Source: Lentzea albida (lineage in GTDB: Bacteria > Actinomycetota > Actinomycetes > Mycobacteriales > Pseudonocardiaceae). From it: a DNA stretch of 64,000 nt. Under the pieces are notes generated by a model. It ran no database searches, was not told where the DNA came from, and saw nothing but the letters and a program-made list of their open reading frames with translations. The position numbers were made by a program, and so were the translations under genes. Shown here in pieces: positions 9,421-18,162 of this stretch (position 1 is its first letter; each line of letters opens with the position of its first letter). The DNA lies in NCBI RefSeq assembly GCF_900111005.1, contig NZ_FOFV01000018.1:1-64000 (forward strand). The letters are read 5' to 3'.

Positions 9421-9708
9421 GTGTTCACCCGGCGCGGAGGACAACCACACCGTCCGGAGTACGTCCTGCATCAGTTCCACAAGCTCACCGAGCAGGCGGG
9501 ACTGCCCAGGATCCGCGTGCACGACCTGTGTCACTTCGCCGCGACCACGATGCTCAGCTCGCAAGTCCCGCTGGCCATGGCATCGAAGACGCTGCGCCAT
9601 TCGACCTTGTCGACAACCACGGAGATCTACGGTCACCTGCTCCGGCATGTCACACTCGATGCGGTCAAGGCGATCGAAACGGCCCTGAACGAAGCTGGAG
9701 CGGCGTAG
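9421..9708 (+). pseudogene. Tyrosine recombinase (phage integrase) C-terminal fragment
   Basis: About 95 residues match the end of a tyrosine integrase: FTRRGGQPHRPEYVLHQFHK, then HDLCHFAATTM and HSTLSTTTEIYGHLL. The box II His and nucleophile Tyr contexts survive, but the HDLRH arginine is Cys and the N-terminal two thirds are absent. Just upstream (9386-9420) a different frame continues the likeness (QQDRLADW), suggesting a frameshift. It ends 80 bases from the tRNA-Pro repeat at 9788, the usual position of int beside an attachment site, but outside the 27-kb element. It is probably the remnant of an older element at the same site. Confidence 0.8.
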
Positions 9709-9746
9709 CGCGACCACTCTGCGACCACAGTCGGGCGAAAACAACA

Positions 9747-9780
9747 CCAGCGGGTTTACCTCGAAAGGTAAACCCGCTGG
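9747..9780. terminator. Strong hairpin terminator
   Basis: CCAGCGGGTTTACC and its exact complement enclose a six-base spacer, giving a 14-15 bp perfect stem. On the minus strand a T-rich stretch follows. It sits just beyond the 3' end of the partial tRNA-Pro copy and was probably the original tRNA terminator; it can also end the integrase transcript on the plus strand. Confidence 0.75.
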
Positions 9781-9787
9781 TCATTGG

Positions 9788-9832
9788 CCGTCGGGACGAC
9801 AGGATTTGAACCTGCGACCCCTTGACCCCCAG
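9788..9832 (-). repeat. Attachment-site repeat (distal end): 3' half of tRNA-Pro
   Basis: These 45 bases are identical to 37007-37051 inside the intact tRNA-Pro gene. They cover the anticodon-loop end, variable loop, T arm and acceptor 3' strand plus three flanking bases. The homology stops abruptly at 9832, and no D arm or 5' acceptor follows. This is the expected scar of site-specific integration into the 3' end of a tRNA gene. Confidence 0.9.
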
Positions 9833-10038
9833 ATACGAGTTCACAGGCCGCTGACCTGCAAAAACAGGCGCGTTGGACGAAGTTCGGCGCACTTGACCGC
9901 GATTCAAGCGGGTTCGCGAATGTTGTAAGGCCTCCGAAGATCGACTCCTTCACCGATTCACACGTCGACACCCTCAGCCACAGCATGCGCCCATCCGGAC
10001 AGCATGCACACGGAGCCACATCCAACCTTCGCCGACAG

Positions 10039-10086
10039 TTAGCGCTCAATGAGTGCTAATATCGAAAGTGCTCATCGAGTGCTCAT
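10039..10086. promoter_or_regulatory. Operator/promoter region of the XRE gene with CIRCE-like half-sites
   Basis: TTAGCGCTC-AAT-GAGTGCTAA (10039-10059) is an inverted repeat with one mismatch. Two further direct copies of the right arm follow, AAGTGCTCAT (10066) and GAGTGCTCAT (10077). A TAATAT -10-like hexamer at 10057-10062 overlaps the operator. GAGTGCTAA equals one arm of the HrcA CIRCE element, but the 3-base spacer does not match CIRCE. Autoregulation by the downstream XRE protein is inferred. Confidence 0.6.
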
Positions 10087-10107
10087 GAAGAAGGCAGGGC
10101 TGACAAG

Positions 10108-11142
10108 ATGGCGAACAACCCGGTGAAGCAACGTCGCACCGAGCTGAATCTCACCCAGCAGGAGGCAGCGCGGCGCGCTGACGTCTCGCTCGCGACCTGG
10201 CGACGCTTCGAGAACACTGTCGGCGAAGCCAGCGCACTGGACGGGTTCAGGGCAGACAACCTGCAGGGGTTTGCTCGGGCACTGAAGCTGGGCGTCCCAG
10301 CGCTGCGGCGATTAGCTCGCGCGAAGTCCGGGGACGACACAGACCCGCAGAGCGAGGAGCCGGTCTACACCGACCGGCAGACCCTCGATGTCGTGCGCCT
10401 GTTCAACAGCTCGTTCACCGGCGAGCCGCTCACCCCGGCCGACGCTATGACGCTGGCGAACACCGTCGACTTCTCCGACTTCGCACCCACCCAGGACGGC
10501 AAAGTGCACCTGAACAACTCGTTCACCTTCGAGTTCGCCTCATACCTCAAGGGCGAAGCGACAATCCGGGACGTCGACTTGCTGCGCGACCTTCCCGAGC
10601 TCGCACTCACACAAGTGAACAACCACTGGCTTGTACGCATGGGCGAACGCATCATGCGGGTCGGCAGCGAACTGGGAGAAGGGCGAGTTCCCCGACCGCA
10701 ATGCCTCGCCGATGAGTACGCGCTCTGGATTGTCATCAAGAATACCGAACCGCCCCAGTTCAGCGACGTCCACCACACGTTTCCCGGCCTGCGGAGTGCC
10801 GAAGACGTATTCGGCTACGACCCCGACGTGGACGACCCTGACGACGAGGCTGCGATCCGGGAGGAGTGGATGAACCGCATCGCCGGCGGGCTCCTGCCAC
10901 CCGATGACAGCCACGACCACCGCTGGTACGACCTCAGCATCATGGAAGCGCTTGGGCAAGGCATCTACGACCCGGCCGACCCTCGCCACCCCATCCGCTG
11001 GTTCGACCGGGACGACATGCGCGACAGGTGCCAATCAGAGCTGGCCTTCGTCAGACTGCCGAAAGAGGAACAGGAAGCCCAGACCGCCGAAGCGCTCAAA
11101 CGGATGTCCGCGCTCTTCTCCCCTGGAACGACCAACGCTTGA
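10108..11142 (+). CDS. XRE-family regulator with unknown C-terminal domain
   Basis: A 344-aa protein. Residues 5-60 form a helix-turn-helix (RRTELNLTQQEAARRADVSLATWRRFEN). The remaining 270 residues match no domain I recognise; they are acidic and rich in Trp and Pro (QCLADEYALWIVIKN, FGYDPDVDDPDDEAAIREEW). An AAGGCAGGG ribosome site precedes the ATG. It is the first gene inside the element, and its upstream region carries three related 9-10 bp sites. It is likely the autoregulated regulator of the element or of the neighbouring PLD cluster. The next genes are convergent, so no operon is shared. Confidence 0.7.
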   Translation: MANNPVKQRRTELNLTQQEAARRADVSLATWRRFENTVGEASALDGFRADNLQGFARALKLGVPALRRLARAKSGDDTDPQSEEPVYTDRQTLDVVRLFNSSFTGEPLTPADAMTLANTVDFSDFAPTQDGKVHLNNSFTFEFASYLKGEATIRDVDLLRDLPELALTQVNNHWLVRMGERIMRVGSELGEGRVPRPQCLADEYALWIVIKNTEPPQFSDVHHTFPGLRSAEDVFGYDPDVDDPDDEAAIREEWMNRIAGGLLPPDDSHDHRWYDLSIMEALGQGIYDPADPRHPIRWFDRDDMRDRCQSELAFVRLPKEEQEAQTAEALKRMSALFSPGTTNA

Positions 11143-11251
11143 CCACCGCGTCCAACTCCGCCGCACTCTGGCGGCTGAAGCCACAGTGGTATCAGGCATC
11201 TTGGCGGCTACCGTATCGCCTCGCACATTGACCACCGCCGGGCCCGAAACT

Positions 11252-11494
11252 TCACTCCAGATCCCAGTCGACCGGTCCCACAACGCGAGAGATGGGTTTG
11301 GCAGAGTTGTGGAACCGCAGTCGACATGGACCTTCGATACCGGCAGCGGCGAGGTCAACGACCCATTCCAACTCGTCGTGACCGAGCTGATCCGGCTCCG
11401 CGAGATCAGCGACAAAGCGCTCCCAGCCCAGTTCGTCGTAAGGCGTGGGGAGGTTGCACCTCCGGCGACAGCACCATCGAAGATGGCGCGGCAC
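11252..11494 (-). CDS. Possible small protein downstream of the PLD gene
   Basis: The C-terminal 65 residues (YDELGWERFVADLAEPDQLG to VGPVDWDLE) have codon bias and composition typical of real genes here. The first 15 codons after the GTG at 11494 are Arg/Cys-rich and look non-coding, so the true start, or an upstream frameshift, is uncertain. It would be the third gene of the minus-strand cluster 15684 to 11252, 78 bases after the PLD gene. The function is unknown. If it is not a gene, the 430 bases between 11143 and 11572 hold nothing else I can identify. Confidence 0.4.
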   Translation of the reverse strand: MPRHLRWCCRRRCNLPTPYDELGWERFVADLAEPDQLGHDELEWVVDLAAAGIEGPCRLRFHNSAKPISRVVGPVDWDLE

Positions 11495-11572
11495 CCCGCC
11501 GTCCAGCGGCCCTGCCCCACCATCGCGACGTGTAGCAACACCGGGGAGACACCTCGGCCCGTACGTCGTCGA

Positions 11573-14173
11573 TCACCGAGTTCGAACAGCGGCGATGAGC
11601 TCGGCCAGATTGACTTCGGCGTCCTCCGCCAGCTCAAGAACCTTTGGTGGCACCGGCTCAAGCGGGTACTGCGTTCCGCTGCTGGGAAGTCCTTCCATAC
11701 CACCGAGCAGGGAAAGCGGCGTACTCAGTGTCGGCAGTTGGTAGATCCGCCAGCGCGGGGCGACCGACTCCGTGATCGCCATGGTTGCACCGTGGCGGAC
11801 AAGCGCGGTGGCCTTGGTGGCACTGCGGGCGAGCACCACGCACCGGGCACCCGCCATGGTCGCCACCTGCGCCGCGATGCGACGAGGGTTTCGAAAGTCG
11901 CCGTCGACGACCCACACACCACGAATCTTCCTCGCTGGCAGACCTTCACGCTCGAAAGCGTCGCGGAGTTCGGCGTCAGGATCGTCAACCACAGCCGTGG
12001 CTAGATCGATCACCGCGGTCACCTCGGCCGCGCTCGCCACCTGCGCGTAGGGCTGATCGGGCATGTAGAGGTATTCCTCGACGAGTTCCGGTTCCGCGTA
12101 GGCGGCCCAGTCTCCGGCGGCGTCCCAAGCGGATCTGGCGATCACGTCATGTTCGCTGCCGCCGTGCAGGCTGGCGTCCTGCAACAGCAACGCCAAACAC
12201 ACGGCGATCATCGATGATTGGTAGCCGAGCAGCTGGCCGGGCGATTCACGTTCCTCATCGTCGCTGGGGACGAGGGCACGCACCAGATCTCGCAGTTCAG
12301 CGCGCCAGCTCTCGTCGGTTCCCCACACGCCCGCAGCGAGCATCGTCAGATGGACGCGGGCCACAGCCATGCGCAGTGCCGGCCACAGCCGCGGGGGTGC
12401 GGCCATGGCTTTGACCCAGCGCCGTGCCCAGGTTCGACACCTTTGCCGTTGCGTCGGGGACATGGGCACACGGGCGGTAGCGGTGAGCAACGACTCGGCG
12501 ACTTCATCGTCCTCATCGTCGGTGAGCGCCGACTCGTCTATCTCGCCGCTCACCGACCAGCCGCTCGGGCCACTCCCAGGCAGGGCGAGTGCACCGGGGA
12601 AGGTCAGGCCGGTCAAGGATGGCCCAAGGGCACCTTCCACCTCCCGCAGCCATGCACCCCAGCGATCGCCCGACGACACGGCGTCCACAGTGGAATTGCT
12701 GATGCGCAACGGCGTCGCACGCGCAGCTTGATGTTCGCGAACCTCGCTCAGCAGCCGGAGGAAGTCGGCGTGGAACCGTGCGGCCAACGTGGCATCGGTG
12801 AACACGTCGTCCAGCTCGTAGTCACGCACCAGACGAGGGCGATCCGCCACTTCATCGTTCCTGGGAAGGCAACGGACCGTGTCGGTGAGGAACACCTCCC
12901 GCGAAATGATCGGCTCGCCGTCAATCTCAACCCTCGCGCGGACGGCCCCGCCGACCTGTTCGGGAACCCGAAACTGGAGCGTCGAGCGCAGATCGGTGTC
13001 GGCGGTCCACATCAAGCCGGTCATCCAAGTTCCTGGCGTGCCGTCAGGTGAGGTCTCGATGGCGATCGGCACGCGGATGTTCGTGACCAGTTCAACCACG
13101 ATCACGTCGTCACGGCGACGTGCGCCCAGCAGGTCCAGGGATTCCGGGCGCCGCAGTCCGTCGTCCTTCGGGATGGTGTTCTGAGTCTGGATCACATAGT
13201 GCGCGGCCGACTCCTCCCTGGGCAACAGGCTGTCGGCCACGGGATAAGAGGCGACCAGCTCGCAGTTCCCGCCGCCCGTGGTGGAGTTGAGCAGAGCCGC
13301 CGCGCTGAGGTTCGCACTTCCGACCAACGCCGTGGTGCTGCCGTCGAGAGTCCACTCGACGAGCTTTCCGTGGCTCGTGCGTACCTCGCCGAGATGCCAG
13401 AACTCCACGTGCGGCACAGTCGACGTAACGTCGGTCAACGACTCGCCGTCGTACTGCGAAAGCGTTGGCTGCACAGCGATGTCAACCCGATCGGGAACGA
13501 GCCTGGCGATCAGGTTCCGCACCGCTCGCGACTTGGCGTCGAAGAACGGCGCCGTGAGCCCCAACGCCTCTACCGGCCCCTCGGTGAGCTGCCCCAGGAT
13601 CGGTTGCCGAAGATTGCCGAAGATCCGCAAGGCCCCGAACGAGTGGTCGATCTCGGCGGGAGTGATCGAAGCAGCGATGTGGGCGGTTGTCTCGGCGATC
13701 CACGACGGCATCGCCACCACGGTCGGCAGGTCGACCAGCCACGCTGCGAGATCGTGCAGCGCTGCCGGACCGACCTGGCGAGTCGACCGCACCACCAGCC
13801 ACAGTTCGCGGTTGTACCCCCACCCCGACATCGTCGGGTTGCCGGAGCCGATCGCGATCCAGATGTCCTCGTCTCCCACCAGAATCACTAGTTTCGGATG
13901 GAACGCGCCCGCACAGACCGCATGGCCGTGCTGGTAGGCGCGGCCCGCGTGCCGCACGTCAACCGGCTCGTGCACGCTTTGACCCGCGTCACCGAGCACG
14001 GTGACCCGCGCGCCCAACGCACGCGCCGTCGACACGCAGTGCCGCTCGAAGAACACCAGATCCAGCGTGTATCCGGTCACAAGGAACTCTCGCAGGCGCG
14101 CACCGTCGCCGCGATCACGCCATTCGTACAGCAGCGTCAACGGGGAGTGGAACGCATGCGTCACGTCGCTCAT
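11573..14173 (-). CDS. Phospholipase D-like (HKD) nuclease-family protein
   Basis: An 866-aa protein with two PLD catalytic motifs near the N-terminus. Motif 1 has H92 and K94 (FHPKLVIL), GSGN at 109-112 and N121/E123. Motif 2 has H268 and K270 (SHGKLVEW), GSANLS at 285-290 and E305. Paired HKD motifs form one active site that cleaves phosphodiesters; in defence systems such domains act as DNases. The following 550 residues are unassigned. Its ATG overlaps the TGA of the 504-aa gene by four bases, so the two are translationally coupled. The target, DNA or lipid, cannot be settled from sequence. There is no signal peptide, so the protein is cytoplasmic. Confidence 0.8.
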   Translation of the reverse strand: MSDVTHAFHSPLTLLYEWRDRGDGARLREFLVTGYTLDLVFFERHCVSTARALGARVTVLGDAGQSVHEPVDVRHAGRAYQHGHAVCAGAFHPKLVILVGDEDIWIAIGSGNPTMSGWGYNRELWLVVRSTRQVGPAALHDLAAWLVDLPTVVAMPSWIAETTAHIAASITPAEIDHSFGALRIFGNLRQPILGQLTEGPVEALGLTAPFFDAKSRAVRNLIARLVPDRVDIAVQPTLSQYDGESLTDVTSTVPHVEFWHLGEVRTSHGKLVEWTLDGSTTALVGSANLSAAALLNSTTGGGNCELVASYPVADSLLPREESAAHYVIQTQNTIPKDDGLRRPESLDLLGARRRDDVIVVELVTNIRVPIAIETSPDGTPGTWMTGLMWTADTDLRSTLQFRVPEQVGGAVRARVEIDGEPIISREVFLTDTVRCLPRNDEVADRPRLVRDYELDDVFTDATLAARFHADFLRLLSEVREHQAARATPLRISNSTVDAVSSGDRWGAWLREVEGALGPSLTGLTFPGALALPGSGPSGWSVSGEIDESALTDDEDDEVAESLLTATARVPMSPTQRQRCRTWARRWVKAMAAPPRLWPALRMAVARVHLTMLAAGVWGTDESWRAELRDLVRALVPSDDEERESPGQLLGYQSSMIAVCLALLLQDASLHGGSEHDVIARSAWDAAGDWAAYAEPELVEEYLYMPDQPYAQVASAAEVTAVIDLATAVVDDPDAELRDAFEREGLPARKIRGVWVVDGDFRNPRRIAAQVATMAGARCVVLARSATKATALVRHGATMAITESVAPRWRIYQLPTLSTPLSLLGGMEGLPSSGTQYPLEPVPPKVLELAEDAEVNLAELIAAVRTR

Positions 14174-15684
14174 GCAGGCAGCTCCAGCAACGCGGCACCC
14201 AGTGCGGTGACGCCGGAGCTCGGCGTGTCACCGCCGAACAAGCCCAGCTGGTGCGACATGGTCCCCAGCTGCGCGACCCGCAGGCCCACGTCCCCCGCTC
14301 CCTCGGGCACATCAGCGAAGTAGCGGCCGTTCCGTTCGTGCAGCTTCGTGAACAGCGTCATGCTCCCACGCTCGTCCACCTGCAGCTTGCGCAGTGAAAC
14401 GCGGCGAGACTGCGCGAGCATGTCGTCAACGAGCGCACGGGCCAGTTCTCCCAACGGGCGATCCTCGTGTTCGCGCTGGCGATGCCCTACCCAGCTGGGA
14501 TCGAGAAACTGTCCGCGGCCGTGTGACCGGCGACCCAGGAACGCCGACAGGCTCTTGCCAGTCAACTGGTCCAACCGTCGCGCACCGAGCAGCAACACCG
14601 CCAGATCGATCTCGACCCCGTTTGTCCGCTCCTGTTCAACATGTTCCTCCGCGGACAGCGGATGGCCATATCCGTCCATTGTGGATGGACATTCACGCAG
14701 GAAGTCGCGCACCGTCATCGACGGCACCTCACCACTGATCCAGTCGTGCAGGTCAGCGCGGGTAGCCGAACCAGCCGCGCCTATCACGACGTCGACCAGC
14801 TCAGCCCACAAGCGGCGCCACGCACCCACCGAAAATCGCCTGAGCAACACACCACGCCAAGCGAGCGCACGCTCCTCATTACGCAGCACCGGATCCGTTT
14901 CGACAGTGGACCCGTAAGCGACGCATGTCCTCATCGCACTCGTCCAGTCCGGGGCGTCAGGATGGAGTTGGACGGACCTCGCCAGTACCCGCAGCGTGGA
15001 TCGGCGGGTGCGGTCGTCCCCGTTCCATTCGTCCCGTTCCCCAGCTCCATGGCGCATCGCCGCGAATAGCTCGCTCAGTGGCGCGAGATCCGCCGTGGCA
15101 GGTGCGTCCAGTGCCAGCGCGCTGAACTCGGGGATGTCGCTCACGGTAAACGTTCGCCGAGAGACGAGGTCGAACAACGGCTGGTACATCCGCCGCACCG
15201 GTTCGGGACAGATGTGCCTGCCGGCACTCAACGCTCCGCCGTTGAGCCGAACCGTTCCGATCGTGGCGCTCGGCCCACCATACTGCGACCAGAACCCCCA
15301 CGGTCGCGGCGAGTACGAACCCCTGCCGACCTCCGCCATCGCCTCAACTCTGCCCTTGTCCCACAAGGACTTGACTCGATCCGCACCGTGAGCGAGAGGC
15401 GGTTGATCGTGCACCAGCGACACCCACGCCAGCCCGACCTCGGCCCGGCGCAGCACTGTTCGGCATTCGGTGGCGTCGAGCCCGCGCTCATTAGTATGTG
15501 CCGCCAGCGCCCAGTACAGCGAGTAGAACCGCACCAGCCGGGTCAGGGTCGAAACGCCAGGCACCAGCGTGTCCACCATCGCCATCACCGGCGCTTCGAC
15601 TGCGAGCGGGTACCGGCCACTCCGCGACTCGAGTCCGGGTTCGCACCACGCAGGTTCGGTGACTTCGACTCGAAGTGCCGTCAC
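14170..15684 (-). CDS. Uncharacterised 504-aa protein, partner of the PLD protein
   Basis: Starts at a GTG with GAGGA about nine bases upstream and ends in an ATGA overlap with the PLD gene. It has no recognised catalytic motif. An early LVPGVSTLTRLVRFYSLYWALAA segment is reminiscent of proteins annotated DUF6361, which often neighbour PLD-family genes; this likeness is from memory and weak. The rest is Arg/Trp-rich and helical. The strict coupling suggests that it works as a complex with, or specificity factor for, the PLD protein. It may be the sensor half of a two-gene defence system; that is inference. Confidence 0.6.
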   Translation of the reverse strand: MTALRVEVTEPAWCEPGLESRSGRYPLAVEAPVMAMVDTLVPGVSTLTRLVRFYSLYWALAAHTNERGLDATECRTVLRRAEVGLAWVSLVHDQPPLAHGADRVKSLWDKGRVEAMAEVGRGSYSPRPWGFWSQYGGPSATIGTVRLNGGALSAGRHICPEPVRRMYQPLFDLVSRRTFTVSDIPEFSALALDAPATADLAPLSELFAAMRHGAGERDEWNGDDRTRRSTLRVLARSVQLHPDAPDWTSAMRTCVAYGSTVETDPVLRNEERALAWRGVLLRRFSVGAWRRLWAELVDVVIGAAGSATRADLHDWISGEVPSMTVRDFLRECPSTMDGYGHPLSAEEHVEQERTNGVEIDLAVLLLGARRLDQLTGKSLSAFLGRRSHGRGQFLDPSWVGHRQREHEDRPLGELARALVDDMLAQSRRVSLRKLQVDERGSMTLFTKLHERNGRYFADVPEGAGDVGLRVAQLGTMSHQLGLFGGDTPSSGVTALGAALLELPA

Positions 15685-15879
15685 CGGTTCATTCCTCGGC
15701 AGTGTTCAAACATGGCCACATGATGATCTCGCGCGTGAGCGCCCTTTCGTTTCAGACGCCAGTAACGCTCTGCCGGCATCAACGCGATCGAACGTCTGCA
15801 AGAAGCGTGACTGTGCACGACGACATGGCTGAGCCACGACGAACGCGATCTCCGTCTACGAAAGCAGCAGGTAAGGATC

Positions 15880-16089
15880 ATGAGCCACCTCATGAACGAC
15901 ATCCGCAGCGCTGCCCGACGCGGCGACCTGCCCGCACGATTCCGGCCCGCAGACGTCCGCGCAGCTTGCCCCGGCTGGGCTGAGCAAACCTACGGGGTGT
16001 TCCTGCCGAAGCACCTTCGAGGCAATCCCGGCGGATACACCGCGCACTTCGAACGCAATGAGGACGGCACCTACAGCCTCATCAACTAG
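15880..16089 (+). CDS. Small conserved protein (DUF7669-like)
   Basis: A 69-aa protein with a good ribosome site (AGGTAAGG) before its ATG. It begins with a short helix (MSHLMNDIRSAARRG) followed by FRPADVRAACPGWAEQTY, LPKHLRGNPGG and a final FERNEDGTYSL. The spacing resembles a compact winged-helix-like domain seen as DUF7669 next to restriction or defence genes. That assignment is tentative. It is divergent from the 504-aa/PLD operon, with 195 bases between them that must hold both promoters. Confidence 0.55.
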   Translation: MSHLMNDIRSAARRGDLPARFRPADVRAACPGWAEQTYGVFLPKHLRGNPGGYTAHFERNEDGTYSLIN

Positions 16090-16369
16090 CTACGCCCAGC
16101 AGGTCGTTGCGCTGACGGCGGTCACCCAAGCCGAGCCCAGGCTCCGAACGGCGCCGTGGGAGCGTCCGGGCGATCTGGTTGCGACCGGCATCTGGAGAGT
16201 GCGCCTGACGACGTATTGCAACTCTAGTCGAACGGGTGTTCGATTACTGTGTGCGGCCCAGGTCATGGAGTATTCCGTCCCCTGAGCGGGCGAGGCCGGA
16301 GCCGATAGGGAAGGATCACGCCGTGCGAACCGCCCCCCACCTCACCCTCGCTGCATGGAGCCTGTCGCG

Positions 16370-16984
16370 ATGACCTCTCCGCTGGCGAACACGGTGCAGG
16401 TGAAATCGGGCACGGCGCTCAACCTGCAGGACGCGCATTCGGCGCGGGTGCGGATCTTCAGAACGACCGCGACCATCGTCCATCGCCGTGACGAGGTCGA
16501 GCACGAGCGGCGGTGCCGCGCCGGCTTGGCAGACATCAACTCGATGGAGCTGCTCGACGTACTGCTAGACCTCCCCCATGAGATCGCGGTACCCAGGTCG
16601 TCGCTGACCCCGGCAGTTCTTCGCGTGCTTCAGCGAGCCCCTGCCAACGTCGTGCAGATCGACAGTGCCTCGGTCACCCGCCTGGCTTCGCCAGCCGTCA
16701 CACCGGTTCTCGCGGTGGTGTACGCGTCGAAATGGCGTGACGGTCTGGAACGCGCTTCAGAGTTCGCGTCCTACATCCCGCGGATGTTCGTCGTGCCGGA
16801 AGCGCCCTCGAACTCGGAGGAAGTGCTGGCCGAGGCGTCCTGGTATGGCGTCGGCGTGGCGGTTGGTCCGCGGGCAGCACCGACGATGGTGCTCGAACCG
16901 GAGCCCCTGGCTGACTGGCAACCTACGACCGGGTGGTGGTGGTTCTGCGAGCAGGTCTACCGACACACGGTCGATCAGGTCTGA
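16370..16984 (+). CDS. Hypothetical protein, 204 aa
   Basis: The start is taken at ATG 16370, ten bases after GGAG; an ATG at 16355 in the same frame is the alternative. The first 70 residues look beta-rich (VQVKSGTALNLQDAHSARVRIF). The rest is mixed, with an internal LAVVYASKWRDGLERA helix and a Trp-rich end (GWWWFCEQVYRH). There is no known domain. It ends by overlapping the convergent TGT-like gene by ten bases, and 280 gene-free bases separate it from the small gene upstream. Confidence 0.55.
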   Translation: MTSPLANTVQVKSGTALNLQDAHSARVRIFRTTATIVHRRDEVEHERRCRAGLADINSMELLDVLLDLPHEIAVPRSSLTPAVLRVLQRAPANVVQIDSASVTRLASPAVTPVLAVVYASKWRDGLERASEFASYIPRMFVVPEAPSNSEEVLAEASWYGVGVAVGPRAAPTMVLEPEPLADWQPTTGWWWFCEQVYRHTVDQV

Positions 16985-18162
16985 TCGGTCAGCCACAACG
17001 GCAGGTTCGCCCACACCTTGAGCGGCTCCTGAGGTTTGATCGGCTTCGCCCGCCGGAGCTGCTTGGTGAACATCTCGTGGTAGCCGACCGCGTTGCGGCA
17101 GATGTTCTGCCAGTACTGCGCGCGCAGGCGCATTGTTGGCGCGTCGAGCATGTCGGCGGCGTACTGCGACCACGTGGCCACCGCATGCGCCATCGCCTCG
17201 TTCGAGTCGGTCCTCCGCTGGAAGCGGGACAACCGTCGCCCGCCGCACACCGCGCAGGGACACATCGGCACGAGGTTCTGCCGGGCACCGAAGATCTTCA
17301 TGAGCTTGCTGCCCTTCCACCAGCACATCAGCTCCGGGATCAGCGCGCTCGGCGAGGGATCGAGCACGATCGCCTTCGACGGATTCGGCGGCTCGACAGT
17401 GTGGCGAACCGCGCCGCCAGTGCCGATCGCCCCCGCGAACGCCCCGTGCGCCACAAGATCGAACGCGTTGAAGTCGGTCCGCATGGGAAAGAGCTCGACC
17501 GAGGCCGCGAGCATCCGCAGGTTCTGGATGATCCGGTTCGCCGCCTGCTTCAGTGGGTCCAGCTGCTTGCCCAGCACCAGACCGATCGGGCACCCCACGT
17601 CGGCGAGAATCGTCGTCACCTGGCGGATGTGCCTGCGGTCGAGTAACGAGACATCAAGCGGTGCCGCGAAAATGACGTCGTTGCGCCCCAGTTCTTTCAC
17701 CTGGCGGGCTGCCGCCTTCAGCGAGTCGGTGTCACCCGCCCGCACGAACTTGGTCGGCGTGATCGCCGCGCTGGCCCCGGCCATCAGCTGCTGGTTGAGC
17801 ATGTCTTCCAGCGTCATGGGCAGGAGCTGGTCCTCAGGTGACCAGAACGGCGCGTCGGGAGTGGCGAGGTACTTCTCGTAGGCGGCCGGGTCCACGAGCA
17901 CAATGCCGTTGTAGCCCGAGTCTTCGAGCAACCTCATGCGGCCGTTCGTGTTCGCGCCCGCGAGGACGAATCCGCTGCGGGCCAAGCTCACGTGCGGCTC
18001 GATGTTCGGCACCTGGTTCGGGCGCGCGTAGACCAACATGCGGTTGTGCAGGACGCCGACGCTGCCGGCTGGGCGTTGTGGCGCGGGACGGTCAGCGAGT
18101 TGCGCCAGCGCTCCCCGCGCGTCATCGCTCGGCGAGGTGCTGATGCCTTCCAGGTCAGTCAT
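16975..18162 (-). CDS. TIM-barrel/zinc protein resembling tRNA-guanine transglycosylase, coupled to XRE-ImmA
   Basis: A 395-aa protein whose ATG at 18162 overlaps the end of the XRE-ImmA gene by eight bases. The middle has barrel-like strand-helix repeats (KELGRNDVIFAAPLDVSLLD, ILADVGCPIGLVLGKQLDPL). Near the C-terminus CPCAVC gives C301, C303 and C306, followed by H326. This recalls the CxCxxC...H zinc site of tRNA-guanine transglycosylases and of DpdA, which inserts 7-deazaguanine into DNA. The spacing to His is 20 residues rather than 26, and no preQ0 or dpd genes are nearby, so transglycosylase activity is only a hypothesis. It may be the effector of a regulated two-gene module. Confidence 0.6.
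   Translation of the reverse strand: MTDLEGISTSPSDDARGALAQLADRPAPQRPAGSVGVLHNRMLVYARPNQVPNIEPHVSLARSGFVLAGANTNGRMRLLEDSGYNGIVLVDPAAYEKYLATPDAPFWSPEDQLLPMTLEDMLNQQLMAGASAAITPTKFVRAGDTDSLKAAARQVKELGRNDVIFAAPLDVSLLDRRHIRQVTTILADVGCPIGLVLGKQLDPLKQAANRIIQNLRMLAASVELFPMRTDFNAFDLVAHGAFAGAIGTGGAVRHTVEPPNPSKAIVLDPSPSALIPELMCWWKGSKLMKIFGARQNLVPMCPCAVCGGRRLSRFQRRTDSNEAMAHAVATWSQYAADMLDAPTMRLRAQYWQNICRNAVGYHEMFTKQLRRAKPIKPQEPLKVWANLPLWLTDQT

Noticed and set aside
9788..9832. A second functional tRNA-Pro gene
   Set aside because: Only the 3' half is present; the D arm and 5' acceptor strand are absent.
10039..10059. A true CIRCE (HrcA) element
   Set aside because: The arm matches but the spacer is 3 rather than 9 bases and no chaperone gene follows.
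11573..14173. PLD protein plus nearby helicase and methylase genes as a DISARM system
   Set aside because: The PLD gene is coupled to an unrelated 504-aa protein. The helicases and methylase lie 10-20 kb away in their own operons, and no DUF1998 protein was seen.
16975..18162. DNA 7-deazaguanine modification (dpd) cluster
   Set aside because: Only a weak TGT-like zinc motif is present; no preQ0 synthesis, DpdB/C or dpd helicase genes are in the window.
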